From the NCBI GenBank assembly GCA_017514805.1, contig JAFWIP010000010.1, positions 50,265 through 114,264 of the forward strand: DNA of 64,000 bases. The letters are read 5' to 3'. Both the position numbers and the translations under genes were made by a program. The notes beneath the pieces were generated by a model, which worked only from the letters and a program-made list of their open reading frames with translations, had not been told where the DNA came from and searched no databases. Within the stretch, counting starts at the first letter, position 1, and each line of letters starts with the position of its first letter. This DNA comes from Candidatus Saccharimonadota bacterium. Its GTDB lineage: Bacteria > Patescibacteriota > Saccharimonadia > Saccharimonadales > Saccharimonadaceae. Positions 6,663-14,943 of the stretch are shown piece by piece.

Positions 6663-8306
6663 ATGAAAGCCGAGCATTTGGTCTTGAATTTTGGCGTTAA
6701 CAAAATCTACGATGATTGTAGCTTTCATTTTGATGCCCAAGATAAGATTGGCGTAGTTGGTGTTAATGGTGCTGGCAAATCGACGCTAATTAAGGTTATT
6801 CTCGGCGAACAGCAGCTCGACGACGGCAAAATTGAATTACCAAGTCTACGAATCGGCTATCTTCCGCAGGAAATCAAGATTGAATCCGAACAAGACGACG
6901 TGACCGTTTGGGATTATATTGCGGCCGGTCGCCCGGTCGATCAACTCCAGGAGCAGCTCAATCAGGAATATGGAAAGCTCGCAAAGTATCCAGAGTCGAA
7001 TGCGATTATGGACCGCATTATGAAGCTTCAGGACTTAATTGATTCTTATGACGTTGCAAATTTTGATTATGAACTGCTAAAAATCGTCGAAAAAATGCAA
7101 CTCCAAGAGCTCGTCGATTCAAAGATGAGCGAACTAAGTGGCGGCCAAAAGTCGAAAGTCGCCTTCGCGAAGGTATTATTTGAGAATGCGGGCCTCTTGC
7201 TTCTAGACGAGCCAACTAACCACCTCGACGTCGAGACGAAGGATTTTGTCGCGAATTTTCTTCGCAATTATCGCGGTATGGTCCTCGTAATCAGCCACGA
7301 TACGGCATTTTTGGACGTTGTCACGAACAAGACGCTATTTATTAATAAGTCGACGCATAAGATGAAGACCTATGACGGCAACTATACGAGCTTCCGTCGT
7401 CGCTATGCTGAAGAGCTAGCCGAGCAAGATCGCCGCGTCACGGAGCAAGAGCGCGAGATTAAGCGTATTCGCGAGTTTGTCGAGCGCGCTCGTAATGCAA
7501 AGCGTAGCAACTATGCGCTTATTCGTATGGGGCATGTTCGCGAAAAAATGCTCGATAAAAAGCTTGAAGAGCTTGAAATGCGCGAGCAAGAGTATCAGAA
7601 GGTCTCAGTGAACATTTCGCCAGCCAAACAATCTGGCAAGACGCCACTCGAGCTCCAGAATATTAGCTTCCATTATGACGGTAAAGCGCCGTTATATGAT
7701 AAGCTTTCGGTCCAGCTCACGCGCGGCGAAAAGTTCTTGATTGTTGGCGAGAATGGTATTGGCAAATCTACCTTGCTCAAGCTAATTGTCGGCCAGCTTC
7801 AACCAGATGAAGGCTCAATTATCTTTAGCCAAAATACGACCACTGCTTATTATGCGCAGGAGTTTGAGATTCTCGACGAACATCGCACCGTGCTCGAAAA
7901 CGTGCGCAGCTACGATTTTACGGATACGGATATGCGCGGAATTCTGAGTAATTTCCTATTTAATGGGGAGGATGTTAATAAGCAAGTAAAAGTTTTAAGT
8001 CCTGGCGAAAAAGCGCGTGTCGCCCTCTGCAAGATTCTCACGCAACGCGCAAATCTTGTGATTCTTGATGAGCCGACAAACCACTTTGATCCAGAAACTC
8101 AGAAGATTATCGGCGAAAACTTCCGCGACTATGACGGTACGATTATTATGGTCAGCCATAATCCATCGTTCGTTGAGCAAGTTGGTATTACGCGCATGTT
8201 GATTCTCCCAAACCATGAACCGAATAAGCCGGCAATTCCATTAATTAAGAACTACTCGCGCGAATTGCTCGAATACTATTACTATCTCAACTCAGATCTA
8301 GTCTAA
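6663..8306 (+). CDS. ABC-F family ATPase (ribosome-associated)
   Basis: 547 residues with two ABC cassettes in tandem and no membrane segment, the ABC-F layout. First cassette: Walker A GVNGAGKST (about 33-41), signature LSGGQ, Walker B LLLLDEPTNHLD. Second: Walker A GENGIGKST, diverged signature LSPGEKARV, Walker B LVILDEPTNHFD. The charged linker between them (about residues 255-300) matches the ABC-F interdomain arm that reaches into the ribosomal E site. Whether it is EttA-like, Uup-like or an antibiotic-protection factor cannot be decided. The open frame extends upstream through the tRNA, but I take the ATG at 6663 just after the promoter. Confidence 0.9.
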   Translation: MKAEHLVLNFGVNKIYDDCSFHFDAQDKIGVVGVNGAGKSTLIKVILGEQQLDDGKIELPSLRIGYLPQEIKIESEQDDVTVWDYIAAGRPVDQLQEQLNQEYGKLAKYPESNAIMDRIMKLQDLIDSYDVANFDYELLKIVEKMQLQELVDSKMSELSGGQKSKVAFAKVLFENAGLLLLDEPTNHLDVETKDFVANFLRNYRGMVLVISHDTAFLDVVTNKTLFINKSTHKMKTYDGNYTSFRRRYAEELAEQDRRVTEQEREIKRIREFVERARNAKRSNYALIRMGHVREKMLDKKLEELEMREQEYQKVSVNISPAKQSGKTPLELQNISFHYDGKAPLYDKLSVQLTRGEKFLIVGENGIGKSTLLKLIVGQLQPDEGSIIFSQNTTTAYYAQEFEILDEHRTVLENVRSYDFTDTDMRGILSNFLFNGEDVNKQVKVLSPGEKARVALCKILTQRANLVILDEPTNHFDPETQKIIGENFRDYDGTIIMVSHNPSFVEQVGITRMLILPNHEPNKPAIPLIKNYSRELLEYYYYLNSDLV

Positions 8307-8314
8307 TAGACGCA

Positions 8315-8343
8315 TTGACTAAAAAGTTGAACTATGGTATAAT
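8315..8343 (+). promoter_or_regulatory. Promoter of the nucleotidyltransferase-fold gene
   Basis: TTGACT (8315-8320), 17-base spacer, extended TGG-TATAAT (8338-8343). Confidence 0.85.
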
Positions 8344-8354
8344 AGCATTATGTA

Positions 8355-8399
8355 TGCGCCAATTTGCAAAAGGCGCATTTTTGTTATAGGCAGCTGCGC
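8355..8399 (+). promoter_or_regulatory. Attenuator-like leader hairpins
   Basis: TGCGCC (8355-8360) pairs with GGCGCA (8372-8377), followed by TTTTTG, a terminator-like hairpin only about 5 bases into the transcript. The 3' arm GCGCA can pair instead with TGCGC at 8395-8399. The two structures exclude each other, which suggests conditional termination ahead of the gene at 8431. Confidence 0.5.
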
Positions 8400-8430
8400 T
8401 GTCAGATCTTTAAAAAAGGAGGTTGATATA

Positions 8431-9630
8431 ATGCTATCTTTCATTCCGCCATTCACGGAGCTGATAACGAATCTTGACGATTATTGCCGCTATTATCCTT
8501 GCACCAATAATTCAGAGCATTTATTACGTCTCGTCGATATCGAGCGTATTGAAATGTATTATGACAATGATAAGGCAAGTATCTATCGCGACATGTTTTA
8601 TCAGGGCTGTGAGGATATTTTTGAGAAGCAACCGCGTCTTGCGCTATATATTCCATTTGAGGAGCTGCGCGATGCGCCGGATTCTTTTCGGAAGGAATAT
8701 CTTAGAGCATGGCGCGAATGTTGTCGTTATCTCGATGTTCGCGAAAGTTTTAATTTAGGCGATATCTACGAGCAGTCAGCTAGCGAAGGTGAGCCGGAAC
8801 GTGTGGTTAAAGCTTACCACTTGCTACCATGGCTGATCCGTTGGGGCTACCTAAGCGAACAGGATCTAGTCGAACTCGTCGACGAGCATGTTATAACAAA
8901 TAATTACTATGCTCTCAGCTCGATTAAAGATACGATGCCGATTACTCGATTTTGCGTCTCCAGAGCGTGTTGTGATTGGCTGACGAAAAATCTTCTGAGG
9001 ATTAGCACGGTCGATAAGCCGACACTGAAATATGCTACGCCGAAGCGCCAAGAATGGCTTAGGCAAAGTAGAAAGAAGAAGATAATTGAACTTCAGCACC
9101 CAGCTGGACCTTTTAGTGCGAACATGCAAATAATTAAAAACGCGGTACGCAGTGAACCTAATGACGGAGAAATCTTCCTTATCGGCGGCTCTACTTTGAA
9201 AGGTTACAGCACCGACGAGTCGGATACGGATATCTATCATCTCGACATGTCGACTAATGAGATTATCGAAGCGTCACAGATTACTGGCCGCAAAGTAAGT
9301 CTCGGTGACCCGGCACTAGCGCATGTTTACCTTAATACGGTTTGGTGCGGTAAGTGCGACTCAAAGAAGCTTCATGAGATACGCAAGAAGGCCGTTCGGT
9401 CATATCTTAATCAAAAGGATTGGGAAAGCCGCCGACGCATCATTGAGCGTCTCGAGTATGATTTGCTTCAATTCCGCTTGATGCACAAGGGGATTCGCTA
9501 TGCCTATCCTGACGATCTCAGCGAGGAGACGAGACTGGATTGTTCTATTGACGGTGCTAGTGCGTTCTATGACGACAGATATCGCCAGATTGCAACCTTA
9601 CTATTCGTTCGTTATGTTTGGCTCCCGTAG
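8431..9630 (+). CDS. Nucleotidyltransferase-fold protein in the PurA-like cluster
   Basis: 399 residues. The central-to-C-terminal part has the pattern of the minimal nucleotidyltransferase fold: G252-G253-S254 followed by S-D265-T-D267-I, that is GGS(X10)DxD, where the aspartates would bind metal. The N-terminal ~230 residues are not recognised. The ATG at 8431 is chosen because AAAAAAGGAGG lies just before it; an earlier in-frame ATG at 8350 lies inside the leader hairpin region. The gene faces the PurA-like operon and shares its terminator. Substrate unknown; it could modify nucleotides, RNA or protein. Confidence 0.55.
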   Translation: MLSFIPPFTELITNLDDYCRYYPCTNNSEHLLRLVDIERIEMYYDNDKASIYRDMFYQGCEDIFEKQPRLALYIPFEELRDAPDSFRKEYLRAWRECCRYLDVRESFNLGDIYEQSASEGEPERVVKAYHLLPWLIRWGYLSEQDLVELVDEHVITNNYYALSSIKDTMPITRFCVSRACCDWLTKNLLRISTVDKPTLKYATPKRQEWLRQSRKKKIIELQHPAGPFSANMQIIKNAVRSEPNDGEIFLIGGSTLKGYSTDESDTDIYHLDMSTNEIIEASQITGRKVSLGDPALAHVYLNTVWCGKCDSKKLHEIRKKAVRSYLNQKDWESRRRIIERLEYDLLQFRLMHKGIRYAYPDDLSEETRLDCSIDGASAFYDDRYRQIATLLFVRYVWLP

Positions 9631-9648
9631 TCAAAAACACAAAAAGAA

Positions 9649-9674
9649 AACCCGAGCATTTCTGCTCGGGTTTT
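9649..9674. terminator. Bidirectional terminator
   Basis: Stem AACCCGAGCA (9649-9658), loop TTTC, stem TGCTCGGGTT (9663-9672), with A- and T-runs. Sits between convergent genes. Confidence 0.88.
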
Positions 9675-9696
9675 TAAATTGATCTAGGCTAGTCGT

Positions 9697-10878
9697 TTAT
9701 ACGAAGAAATCCTCTCCGCCAATGCTGCTTGCGCCGCTATAGGAACTAATGCTCTTAAAGCCAAGCTGATTTCCAATCTGCCACAGAGCTGTAAGATATC
9801 TCGAGTCGTCGCCAGCGGTCGTCATCTCGTCAAGCTTGACGAATCCCAGTACGAAGCGGACCATGTTCTGCTCCTGTCTTGCATAAAGGGAATTAACGTT
9901 GATGTCAAGCTGTTTTAGCATCATCTCACGATTTGCCGCACCGACCATTGCCGGCAGACCAGGATTCTCGAGAATCTTACCGATCTGACGCGCATCGTAG
10001 CAGAGCGCTGTCGCAACCGGAACACCAAAGCCGCCAAATACATGGTTGATAGCGTCCTTGAGGTTATCGGATGCGTCGCGAACCGGATCCGTAGGTGGAA
10101 TCTGCGCTGCCGCATTCACGATCGGAGCTCCGCTGGACATGCCGGCGAACATTGCCATCATCATGCTCGGATTTGAGTAAACCTTACTAAGGGACTCATA
10201 CCAAGCATCAAGTGCCTCAAAGGCGGTGCGGATCGCCGGCCACATCACGTCGTGCGTCTTCTTGAGGAACTTATCCTTCTTCTTCTGCGAAACGAAAGAG
10301 CCGTCCAGTCCGTCAATAGCTGAGAAGATCTCGCCGTAGTCGTGACGAGTAAGCATCTTCTGAATTTTAAAGTATTCCTCTCCGACCGGCTCGTCGTTGT
10401 CTTCGGCAAATATTTCCATCTCATCACGAAGAAGTGCTGGGACTTTGAATAGGCCGCATTTATCCGCATAAGCTGCACGAATTGCACTGATATAAGATGA
10501 TTCGTTTACCTTTAAAACACCGCCAGACTTCAGTGCTGAAAGCCAAGCACTATCATCCATCGGCTGAGGAAGAATAGAAGACGGGTCGATACTAATATTG
10601 ATATCCGCCTTCGGCTCATCTTCTGTCGCGCTAGTCTTGCCAACTTTAAGGCTTGCAAGGAGCTTTCTGGCCTGGACCTTCTTGACGCCTATCTCCACGA
10701 GGTCTTCTACGGTTAACTCAGCGAGGTCGTCTACTGATTCAACGCCAAGCGCCAGAGCTTTCTCGTAGGATTCGTCATTGCCGCCAAATGCGGCCAACTT
10801 ATCAAGAACTGGGTTGCTTGCTGTTACAGCTACTTCTGCTCCTTCAACTTCTGGATTAGTGATCTTTTCTTCTGACAT
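9697..10878 (-). CDS. SAM-like/helix-hairpin-helix N-terminal domain protein, last gene of the PurA-like operon
   Basis: 393 residues. Around residues 38-75 a segment reads like the second half of a sterile-alpha-motif domain (LGVESVDDLAELTVEDLVEIG followed by a basic helix), which would suggest protein or nucleic-acid contacts. The remaining ~300 residues are soluble, mostly helical and unrecognised, with a methionine-rich stretch (MMMAMFAGM). The ATG at 10878 is preferred over a GTG four codons upstream because AAAGGTGG lies 8 bases before it. It follows the PurA-like gene by 16 bases and is surely cotranscribed. Function unknown. Confidence 0.6.
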   Translation of the reverse strand: MSEEKITNPEVEGAEVAVTASNPVLDKLAAFGGNDESYEKALALGVESVDDLAELTVEDLVEIGVKKVQARKLLASLKVGKTSATEDEPKADINISIDPSSILPQPMDDSAWLSALKSGGVLKVNESSYISAIRAAYADKCGLFKVPALLRDEMEIFAEDNDEPVGEEYFKIQKMLTRHDYGEIFSAIDGLDGSFVSQKKKDKFLKKTHDVMWPAIRTAFEALDAWYESLSKVYSNPSMMMAMFAGMSSGAPIVNAAAQIPPTDPVRDASDNLKDAINHVFGGFGVPVATALCYDARQIGKILENPGLPAMVGAANREMMLKQLDINVNSLYARQEQNMVRFVLGFVKLDEMTTAGDDSRYLTALWQIGNQLGFKSISSYSGASSIGGEDFFV

Positions 10879-10894
10879 AATAGTTACCACCTTT

Positions 10895-12220
10895 CTATTT
10901 GAAAATTTTATCTCGCTCAGTTGCGCCTATTGATAATAGGCGGAGCGGAATTTCGATGTGTTTCGATAGGATGTCCGCACAATAGTCGAAGATATAATCA
11001 TTCGACCTACTGCTTAATCCAGGTTCTAGCTCGTAGCTAGTAAGAATAGCTTCGACACTATTGAGTAAGGCTGCACTGATTTCTGCGCTGCGCGACAACA
11101 TGGTGCCTCTGTAGCGATAATCTGTACAGAATTCCCAGCGCCTCTGCAGTAGAATCTGATCGAACCAGCTTAACGCCAGTCCGTCAAAAGTCTTTGCACC
11201 ACCGCAGGACTTAATAGCGTAATTAAGTAGACGTATATCAAAAGCGCCTACTCGAACTTCGCCTTGCCAACGATTCGTATCTTTATGGCTACCAGGGAGC
11301 ATTTTCTCGCGCAATTTATCGTCACGCGAAGGCAATGGTCCGGCGCCATGTCTGATCTCGTAAGCACGGTGTACACCAAGGTTTACAATTTTTCCGTCAA
11401 ATCCGGCATCTCTGTACATCTTCTCCGAAAATTCAGGAAGAGTTCTCAGCGCACTCACATGTGGCTTTAACGCAGATTCCGCGTCAGTAAGCACTCCATG
11501 AGAGCGTTCACTAATCAAGATGCCGTCAAATTTCAAGATGTCTTCAAGCAATAAGAATTGAAGCCTAATGCCGACATCGTAGAACTCGTCAACAATATTA
11601 TCAAAAGCTTCTTTATCTAATAGTAAAGCCATATTCTTGCGAAAAATTGCTGAGTCCTCAGCTGGAAGCGAGCCGTAATCGAAGTCCGCAAACAGCGCGA
11701 ATATCTTCTCTCGCGACATGCTTAACTTCTGCCTAATGACGGCTTTGTCGGTCAGTTCTCTGGCGGATATCGCCAAATCGGGATCCTCTTTGTAGTCTCT
11801 ATAGGCTTTGCCTACGCCGGTTCCAATTGTGCCATGCTGATGTTCGCCTAGCGACAGCTCGTAGTTCTGTGACCAAACCTGATGGTATGGTGATGCGCAG
11901 AGGCAATTTGGATGGCAGTAGAGCATGGCCCAAGGATTATAGATGCCTAGATGTTGCAGAGCATTTGCTTCATTGATAAGTCCGTGCGGAGTTATTACGA
12001 TGCGTTCCGAAAGATAAGTCAGTATGCCTTCGAATGTTCCGCAGCCCCACTGGGAGAAATTAAAGCTTTCGCCATTTGAGCTTCTAACTCCGTGGCTGCC
12101 TTGAGCGCCACCTTCTTTGACGACGTACTTTGGTCTAAACCGGCACGCCAATGCGTGCACGAATCCGCCTTTTCCGCCATCGCCAGGACCAAGATCTGTA
12201 ACTGAGTAAACTTTCCGCAT
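10895..12220 (-). CDS. Diverged adenylosuccinate synthetase (PurA) homologue
   Basis: 441 residues that align along the PurA fold. The phosphate loop is GPGDGGKGG with D14 and K17 at the positions of E. coli Asp13 and Lys16. EGGAQGSHGV keeps the His41 equivalent (H43). Further matches are GTIGTGVGKAY (PurA GTTGRGIGPAY), a SHGVLTDAE block, HGAGPLPS (PurA VGAGPFPT) and NRWQGEVRVGAFD near the GRRRRTGWLD position. True PurA joins IMP and aspartate using GTP. Here Glu14 is replaced and the IMP and aspartate loops differ, so the substrate is probably different. It sits among vWA, kinase-like and SAM-like genes rather than purine genes. TAAGGAGG ribosome-binding site. Confidence 0.75.
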   Translation of the reverse strand: MRKVYSVTDLGPGDGGKGGFVHALACRFRPKYVVKEGGAQGSHGVRSSNGESFNFSQWGCGTFEGILTYLSERIVITPHGLINEANALQHLGIYNPWAMLYCHPNCLCASPYHQVWSQNYELSLGEHQHGTIGTGVGKAYRDYKEDPDLAISARELTDKAVIRQKLSMSREKIFALFADFDYGSLPAEDSAIFRKNMALLLDKEAFDNIVDEFYDVGIRLQFLLLEDILKFDGILISERSHGVLTDAESALKPHVSALRTLPEFSEKMYRDAGFDGKIVNLGVHRAYEIRHGAGPLPSRDDKLREKMLPGSHKDTNRWQGEVRVGAFDIRLLNYAIKSCGGAKTFDGLALSWFDQILLQRRWEFCTDYRYRGTMLSRSAEISAALLNSVEAILTSYELEPGLSSRSNDYIFDYCADILSKHIEIPLRLLSIGATERDKIFK

Positions 12221-12231
12221 AAGCGACCTCC

Positions 12232-13374
12232 TTACAGCCAGCTGCCGTCTTCCTCTTTAGGATCGGGCGAGTCTAATGGTTTGTTCTCATGACCGCAAGG
12301 CTGTAAATCGGTTTTCTTCTCAAAGATATCTCCGAGCTTCGGAATTTTATACTCTGAAGCTTCTTCTAGTTTGCGTTGTGCGCCGTAAGGAACTTTTCTT
12401 AAGTCATACTGGCAATAATCGATGTAGCCTCCGTCTACCTGATGGTTTTTAAGCCACACTTCAAGATCAATCGGTTCAAGCGTGCCTTCAGTTAAGCCGA
12501 TAATTGCGGCTTCGATTTCCGGTAAGTATGTAGTGTCTGGGACACGAATAACGTGCTCAGTCCCGAACCATTTACCCCAATATCTGCGATCATGAGAATC
12601 GCCCTCTACTGCTATGACAAATGCGTGCTTAGTCTCCTTGAGCTTTGCCGCGACATCTTGCATATCCGGTATTTCATCGCCTTCATAGCCATTCTCGTGG
12701 AGCTTTTCAAGGAAGTTGTCTCCGAAAATACGTTTGAGCATATCGTTAGAAATCCTACTATGCATGCTCGCATCGGTAATCAGGAAGAAATATCCTTTCA
12801 GACCAATGCGATTTGTGTATGCTGCCGTAAAATAGGCCGAAGCAAACATTGCATACTGAGGGTCTTCGGCAGAGTCGCCGCCTTCACCCTCTGGGTTCAT
12901 CCTGGTTAAATAGTCAACAATTTTCTCAGCTGTCATCTCGAACTGCGGACGGTTTAGCACGAAATCATCGACTATGTCACCGAATATTCCGCATGCAATC
13001 TGGACATCATATCCAGGCAACATCTCGGATGCCAACGCATAGGTGTCAGGGAGAACGGCAATCGCCTTGTCGACGTTGTCACCCATACTTCCAGTCGAAT
13101 CAAGAGTCGATTCTATATCCATCGGACATCCGACGCTAACGCGCCATTTTTTATCTTCGGTGGCTTCGAAACGAATCAAGCTTCTTCTGATAGTGTCTAT
13201 CGCCGGGTCTACGGCGGGATCAAGTTTGCCGGTTTTGTGTACTTTCTGGCGCGCTGCAGACGTAACGTCATGCTTTCTCTCTTTGCTACGTCTTTCTTCG
13301 TCGGAGCTATAAGAAACTCCGCGTGATGACATGCTAGATATGTAATCGTAACTGCTAAAAATCTCGTGGCCCAT
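12232..13374 (-). CDS. von Willebrand factor A domain protein in the PurA-like operon
   Basis: 380 residues. The vWA metal-ion site is intact: DSTGSMG at residues 92-98 fits DxTGSM, and a later GYFFLITDAS strand fits the core of the domain. An N-terminal ~75 residues are polar and rich in S, R and K. There is no signal peptide, so it is probably cytoplasmic, like the vWA proteins of TerY-type phosphorylation modules. The ATG at 13374 is chosen because AAAGGAGGG precedes it; upstream ATGs overlap the previous gene. It lies 13 bases after the kinase-like gene and 11 bases before the PurA-like gene. Confidence 0.75.
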   Translation of the reverse strand: MGHEIFSSYDYISSMSSRGVSYSSDEERRSKERKHDVTSAARQKVHKTGKLDPAVDPAIDTIRRSLIRFEATEDKKWRVSVGCPMDIESTLDSTGSMGDNVDKAIAVLPDTYALASEMLPGYDVQIACGIFGDIVDDFVLNRPQFEMTAEKIVDYLTRMNPEGEGGDSAEDPQYAMFASAYFTAAYTNRIGLKGYFFLITDASMHSRISNDMLKRIFGDNFLEKLHENGYEGDEIPDMQDVAAKLKETKHAFVIAVEGDSHDRRYWGKWFGTEHVIRVPDTTYLPEIEAAIIGLTEGTLEPIDLEVWLKNHQVDGGYIDYCQYDLRKVPYGAQRKLEEASEYKIPKLGDIFEKKTDLQPCGHENKPLDSPDPKEEDGSWL

Positions 13375-13387
13375 GATCATCCCTCCT

Positions 13388-14260
13388 TTATGGGCAAAAA
13401 TCATCATCGGATCCTAGGCTATGCCAGATTAATTCCGATGCTTTGATGTAGGTGAACGGATGGTAATTCCGTCCCCAAAGCGAATCAAGTGTTTTATAGA
13501 GTATTCTGTGTGCTTCTATCGCATCGATCTCGGGGTATTCCGTTAGGAAGCGGTAGGTTTCTAGTAGCTCCTCCTCGTTTGTAAAACGATCAGAATCATA
13601 CTCTAAGCCTTCCTCCTCGCTATACCAGTTTGTCCAACACGTAAAGCAGGTTGCCGATTCTTTGAGTGATGCGACATTATCCCTAAAATTATCTGGGTTT
13701 CGTGTTGCATCGAGCCAGTTCAGGTAAACCAAACGATGGCTTTTAGGCTCGAAAATGATGTAGTCGCGATGAGCGCAGAATGATGCTCCACATTGCTCGA
13801 CAAAGGTTTGCAACTTTAGCATGCGGCCAAGCATCCAAGCGGATGTTCTGGCGTCGACGCGGTAATCGCTAAACATTTTGGCGAGTGGAACAAAGTCTGC
13901 TACATGTGCGTCGCGGATGGACAAAAGATTCATCTGTCTACCACCTTGTTCAGGTCCAGTCAGAAAACTATCTTCGAGTACCGGGAAAAGCCAATCGTAA
14001 TGGATCAGATATTCGTTGCCGAGCTGCTTGTTCTTCTTTTCGAACTCATCCGATTTATCGGCGAGAAAGCGTAAGAAGTCAGCCTCGTTCTGAATGAGAT
14101 TATTACTGAGCTTATCGTATGGGACTTTTAGTAGTTTAATCTTTCCGTCTGCAATAGATCTGACGCGATAGATTTTAATCTGCCTAGCGTCAGACGAGAA
14201 TAGCAAATCAGACTTATCGAAACTACAAATTTCATTGCCGTCCCTGTCTTTCAGAATCAA
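13388..14260 (-). CDS. Kinase-like (probable pseudokinase) protein, first gene of the PurA-like operon
   Basis: 290 residues. IKLLKVPYDK followed by NEADFLRFL resembles the beta3 lysine and alphaC glutamate of protein kinases. DARTSAWMLGRMLKLQTFVEQCGASF then a basic segment ending LVYLNWLDA fits the helix, catalytic loop and DFG region, but HRD and DFG are degenerate (LNW in place of DFG). I read it as a degenerate Ser/Thr kinase fold, probably a pseudokinase, of the sort found beside vWA proteins; this is partly from memory of such pairs. Start is TTG with AGAAGGTGAT upstream. It opens the operon behind a good promoter. Confidence 0.5.
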   Translation of the reverse strand: MILKDRDGNEICSFDKSDLLFSSDARQIKIYRVRSIADGKIKLLKVPYDKLSNNLIQNEADFLRFLADKSDEFEKKNKQLGNEYLIHYDWLFPVLEDSFLTGPEQGGRQMNLLSIRDAHVADFVPLAKMFSDYRVDARTSAWMLGRMLKLQTFVEQCGASFCAHRDYIIFEPKSHRLVYLNWLDATRNPDNFRDNVASLKESATCFTCWTNWYSEEEGLEYDSDRFTNEEELLETYRFLTEYPEIDAIEAHRILYKTLDSLWGRNYHPFTYIKASELIWHSLGSDDDFCP

Positions 14261-14344
14261 AAAATCACCTTCTTTCTAATCTAGATTTTTAATGAACAAA
14301 ATACCTATTTTCCGTCAAAAAAACGCCTCATTGGTATCGAGCTA

Positions 14345-14373
14345 ATTATGGCATAGTAATTTTGAATTGTCAA
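14345..14373 (-). promoter_or_regulatory. Promoter of the pseudokinase-vWA-PurA-like-SAM operon
   Basis: On the minus strand TTGACA (14368-14373), 17-base spacer, TGC-CATAAT (14345-14350). About 75 bases of leader precede the TTG start. Confidence 0.82.
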
Positions 14374-14398
14374 TAATATTAACGGGGGTAAAAGCAAG

Positions 14399-14484
14399 AA
14401 AAAAGCCCAGGCGAATGAGCCTGGGCCTCGCCTTCCGAATGAAGGCAAAACGGGGTATAGACCAAAGAACGATAGCGGTGCTTA
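14399..14484 (-). ncRNA. Candidate small RNA upstream of the PurA-like operon
   Basis: On the minus strand a TATAAT (14490-14495) is followed by about 40 bases, then two consecutive hairpins, GCCTTC/GAAGGC (14442-14447 with 14431-14436) and GCCCAGGC/GCCTGGGC (14420-14427 with 14406-14413), ending in a run of seven Ts. There is no gene on this strand that the terminator could serve, so a short RNA of about 85 bases is the simplest reading. No known RNA family is recognised, and the -35 is poor. Confidence 0.4.
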
Positions 14485-14509
14485 AAACTATTATATATCA
14501 AATATGAGG

Positions 14510-14515
14510 TATAAT
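14510..14515 (+). promoter_or_regulatory. -10 element for the HNH-like small gene
   Basis: TATAAT about 35 bases upstream of the ATG at 14551. The -35 is weak. It is divergent from the candidate small RNA. Confidence 0.55.
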
Positions 14516-14550
14516 AGAAATAATCTTAGCCGAAAGGGGGTGAACAATGA

Positions 14551-14943
14551 ATGGGCTTGTACTTTAGAAAACGCAAAGATAAGAAATTTAACCGGCATCA
14601 TTTACTATACCCAGCGCGCGCTTGGCGCGAGGCTGGTGATGACGCGCAGTATATACGCGGTCAATTTATCGTTACGCTACCTTCCGACCTGCACAATCAG
14701 CTACATTGTAGACTCGATTGCAAGCTAGGAGGAATAATCACGCGTAAAGATTTGCCGCCACCGCGACAAATGACAAAGATGGCGAATCTAATCCGCCATA
14801 ACAGTGAATATTTTCACTCTATGTCATCAATCCGAAAGCTGCGTTGGCTGAGTCTTCAGACGAAGGGCTTTCACAACCGATATTTAAATGCGGTAATCAA
14901 AAAACAAATTGCGTTTCTACAAAAGCACGAGGGAGAGTATTGA
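14551..14943 (+). CDS. Small HNH-like (His-Me finger-like) protein
   Basis: 130 residues, strongly basic. The segment RHHLLYPARAW followed by FIVTLPSDLHNQLH resembles small Patescibacteria proteins with an HNH-like pattern (paired His, then LPxxLHxxxH). The classic HNH zinc cysteines are absent, so nuclease activity is uncertain. AAAGGGGG lies about 10 bases before the chosen ATG; an ATG four bases earlier reads only six codons. The stop codon TGA is in the loop of its own terminator. Confidence 0.55.
   Translation: MGLYFRKRKDKKFNRHHLLYPARAWREAGDDAQYIRGQFIVTLPSDLHNQLHCRLDCKLGGIITRKDLPPPRQMTKMANLIRHNSEYFHSMSSIRKLRWLSLQTKGFHNRYLNAVIKKQIAFLQKHEGEY

Noticed and set aside
8350..8430. Earlier start of the nucleotidyltransferase gene at 8350
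   Set aside because: It overlaps a leader hairpin and lacks a ribosome-binding site, whereas AAAAAAGGAGG precedes 8431.
10895..12220. PurZ for 2-aminoadenine (Z) genome synthesis
   Set aside because: The catalytic Asp replaced in phage PurZ is still present here, and no other Z-pathway or phage replication gene lies nearby.
13388..14260. Active Ser/Thr protein kinase
   Set aside because: HRD and DFG motifs are not recognisable, so I call it kinase-like, probably a pseudokinase.
14504..14728. Alternative plus-strand frame overlapping the HNH-like gene
   Set aside because: It starts inside the -10 region and has no ribosome-binding site; the frame from 14551 has AAAGGGGG and a longer coherent product.
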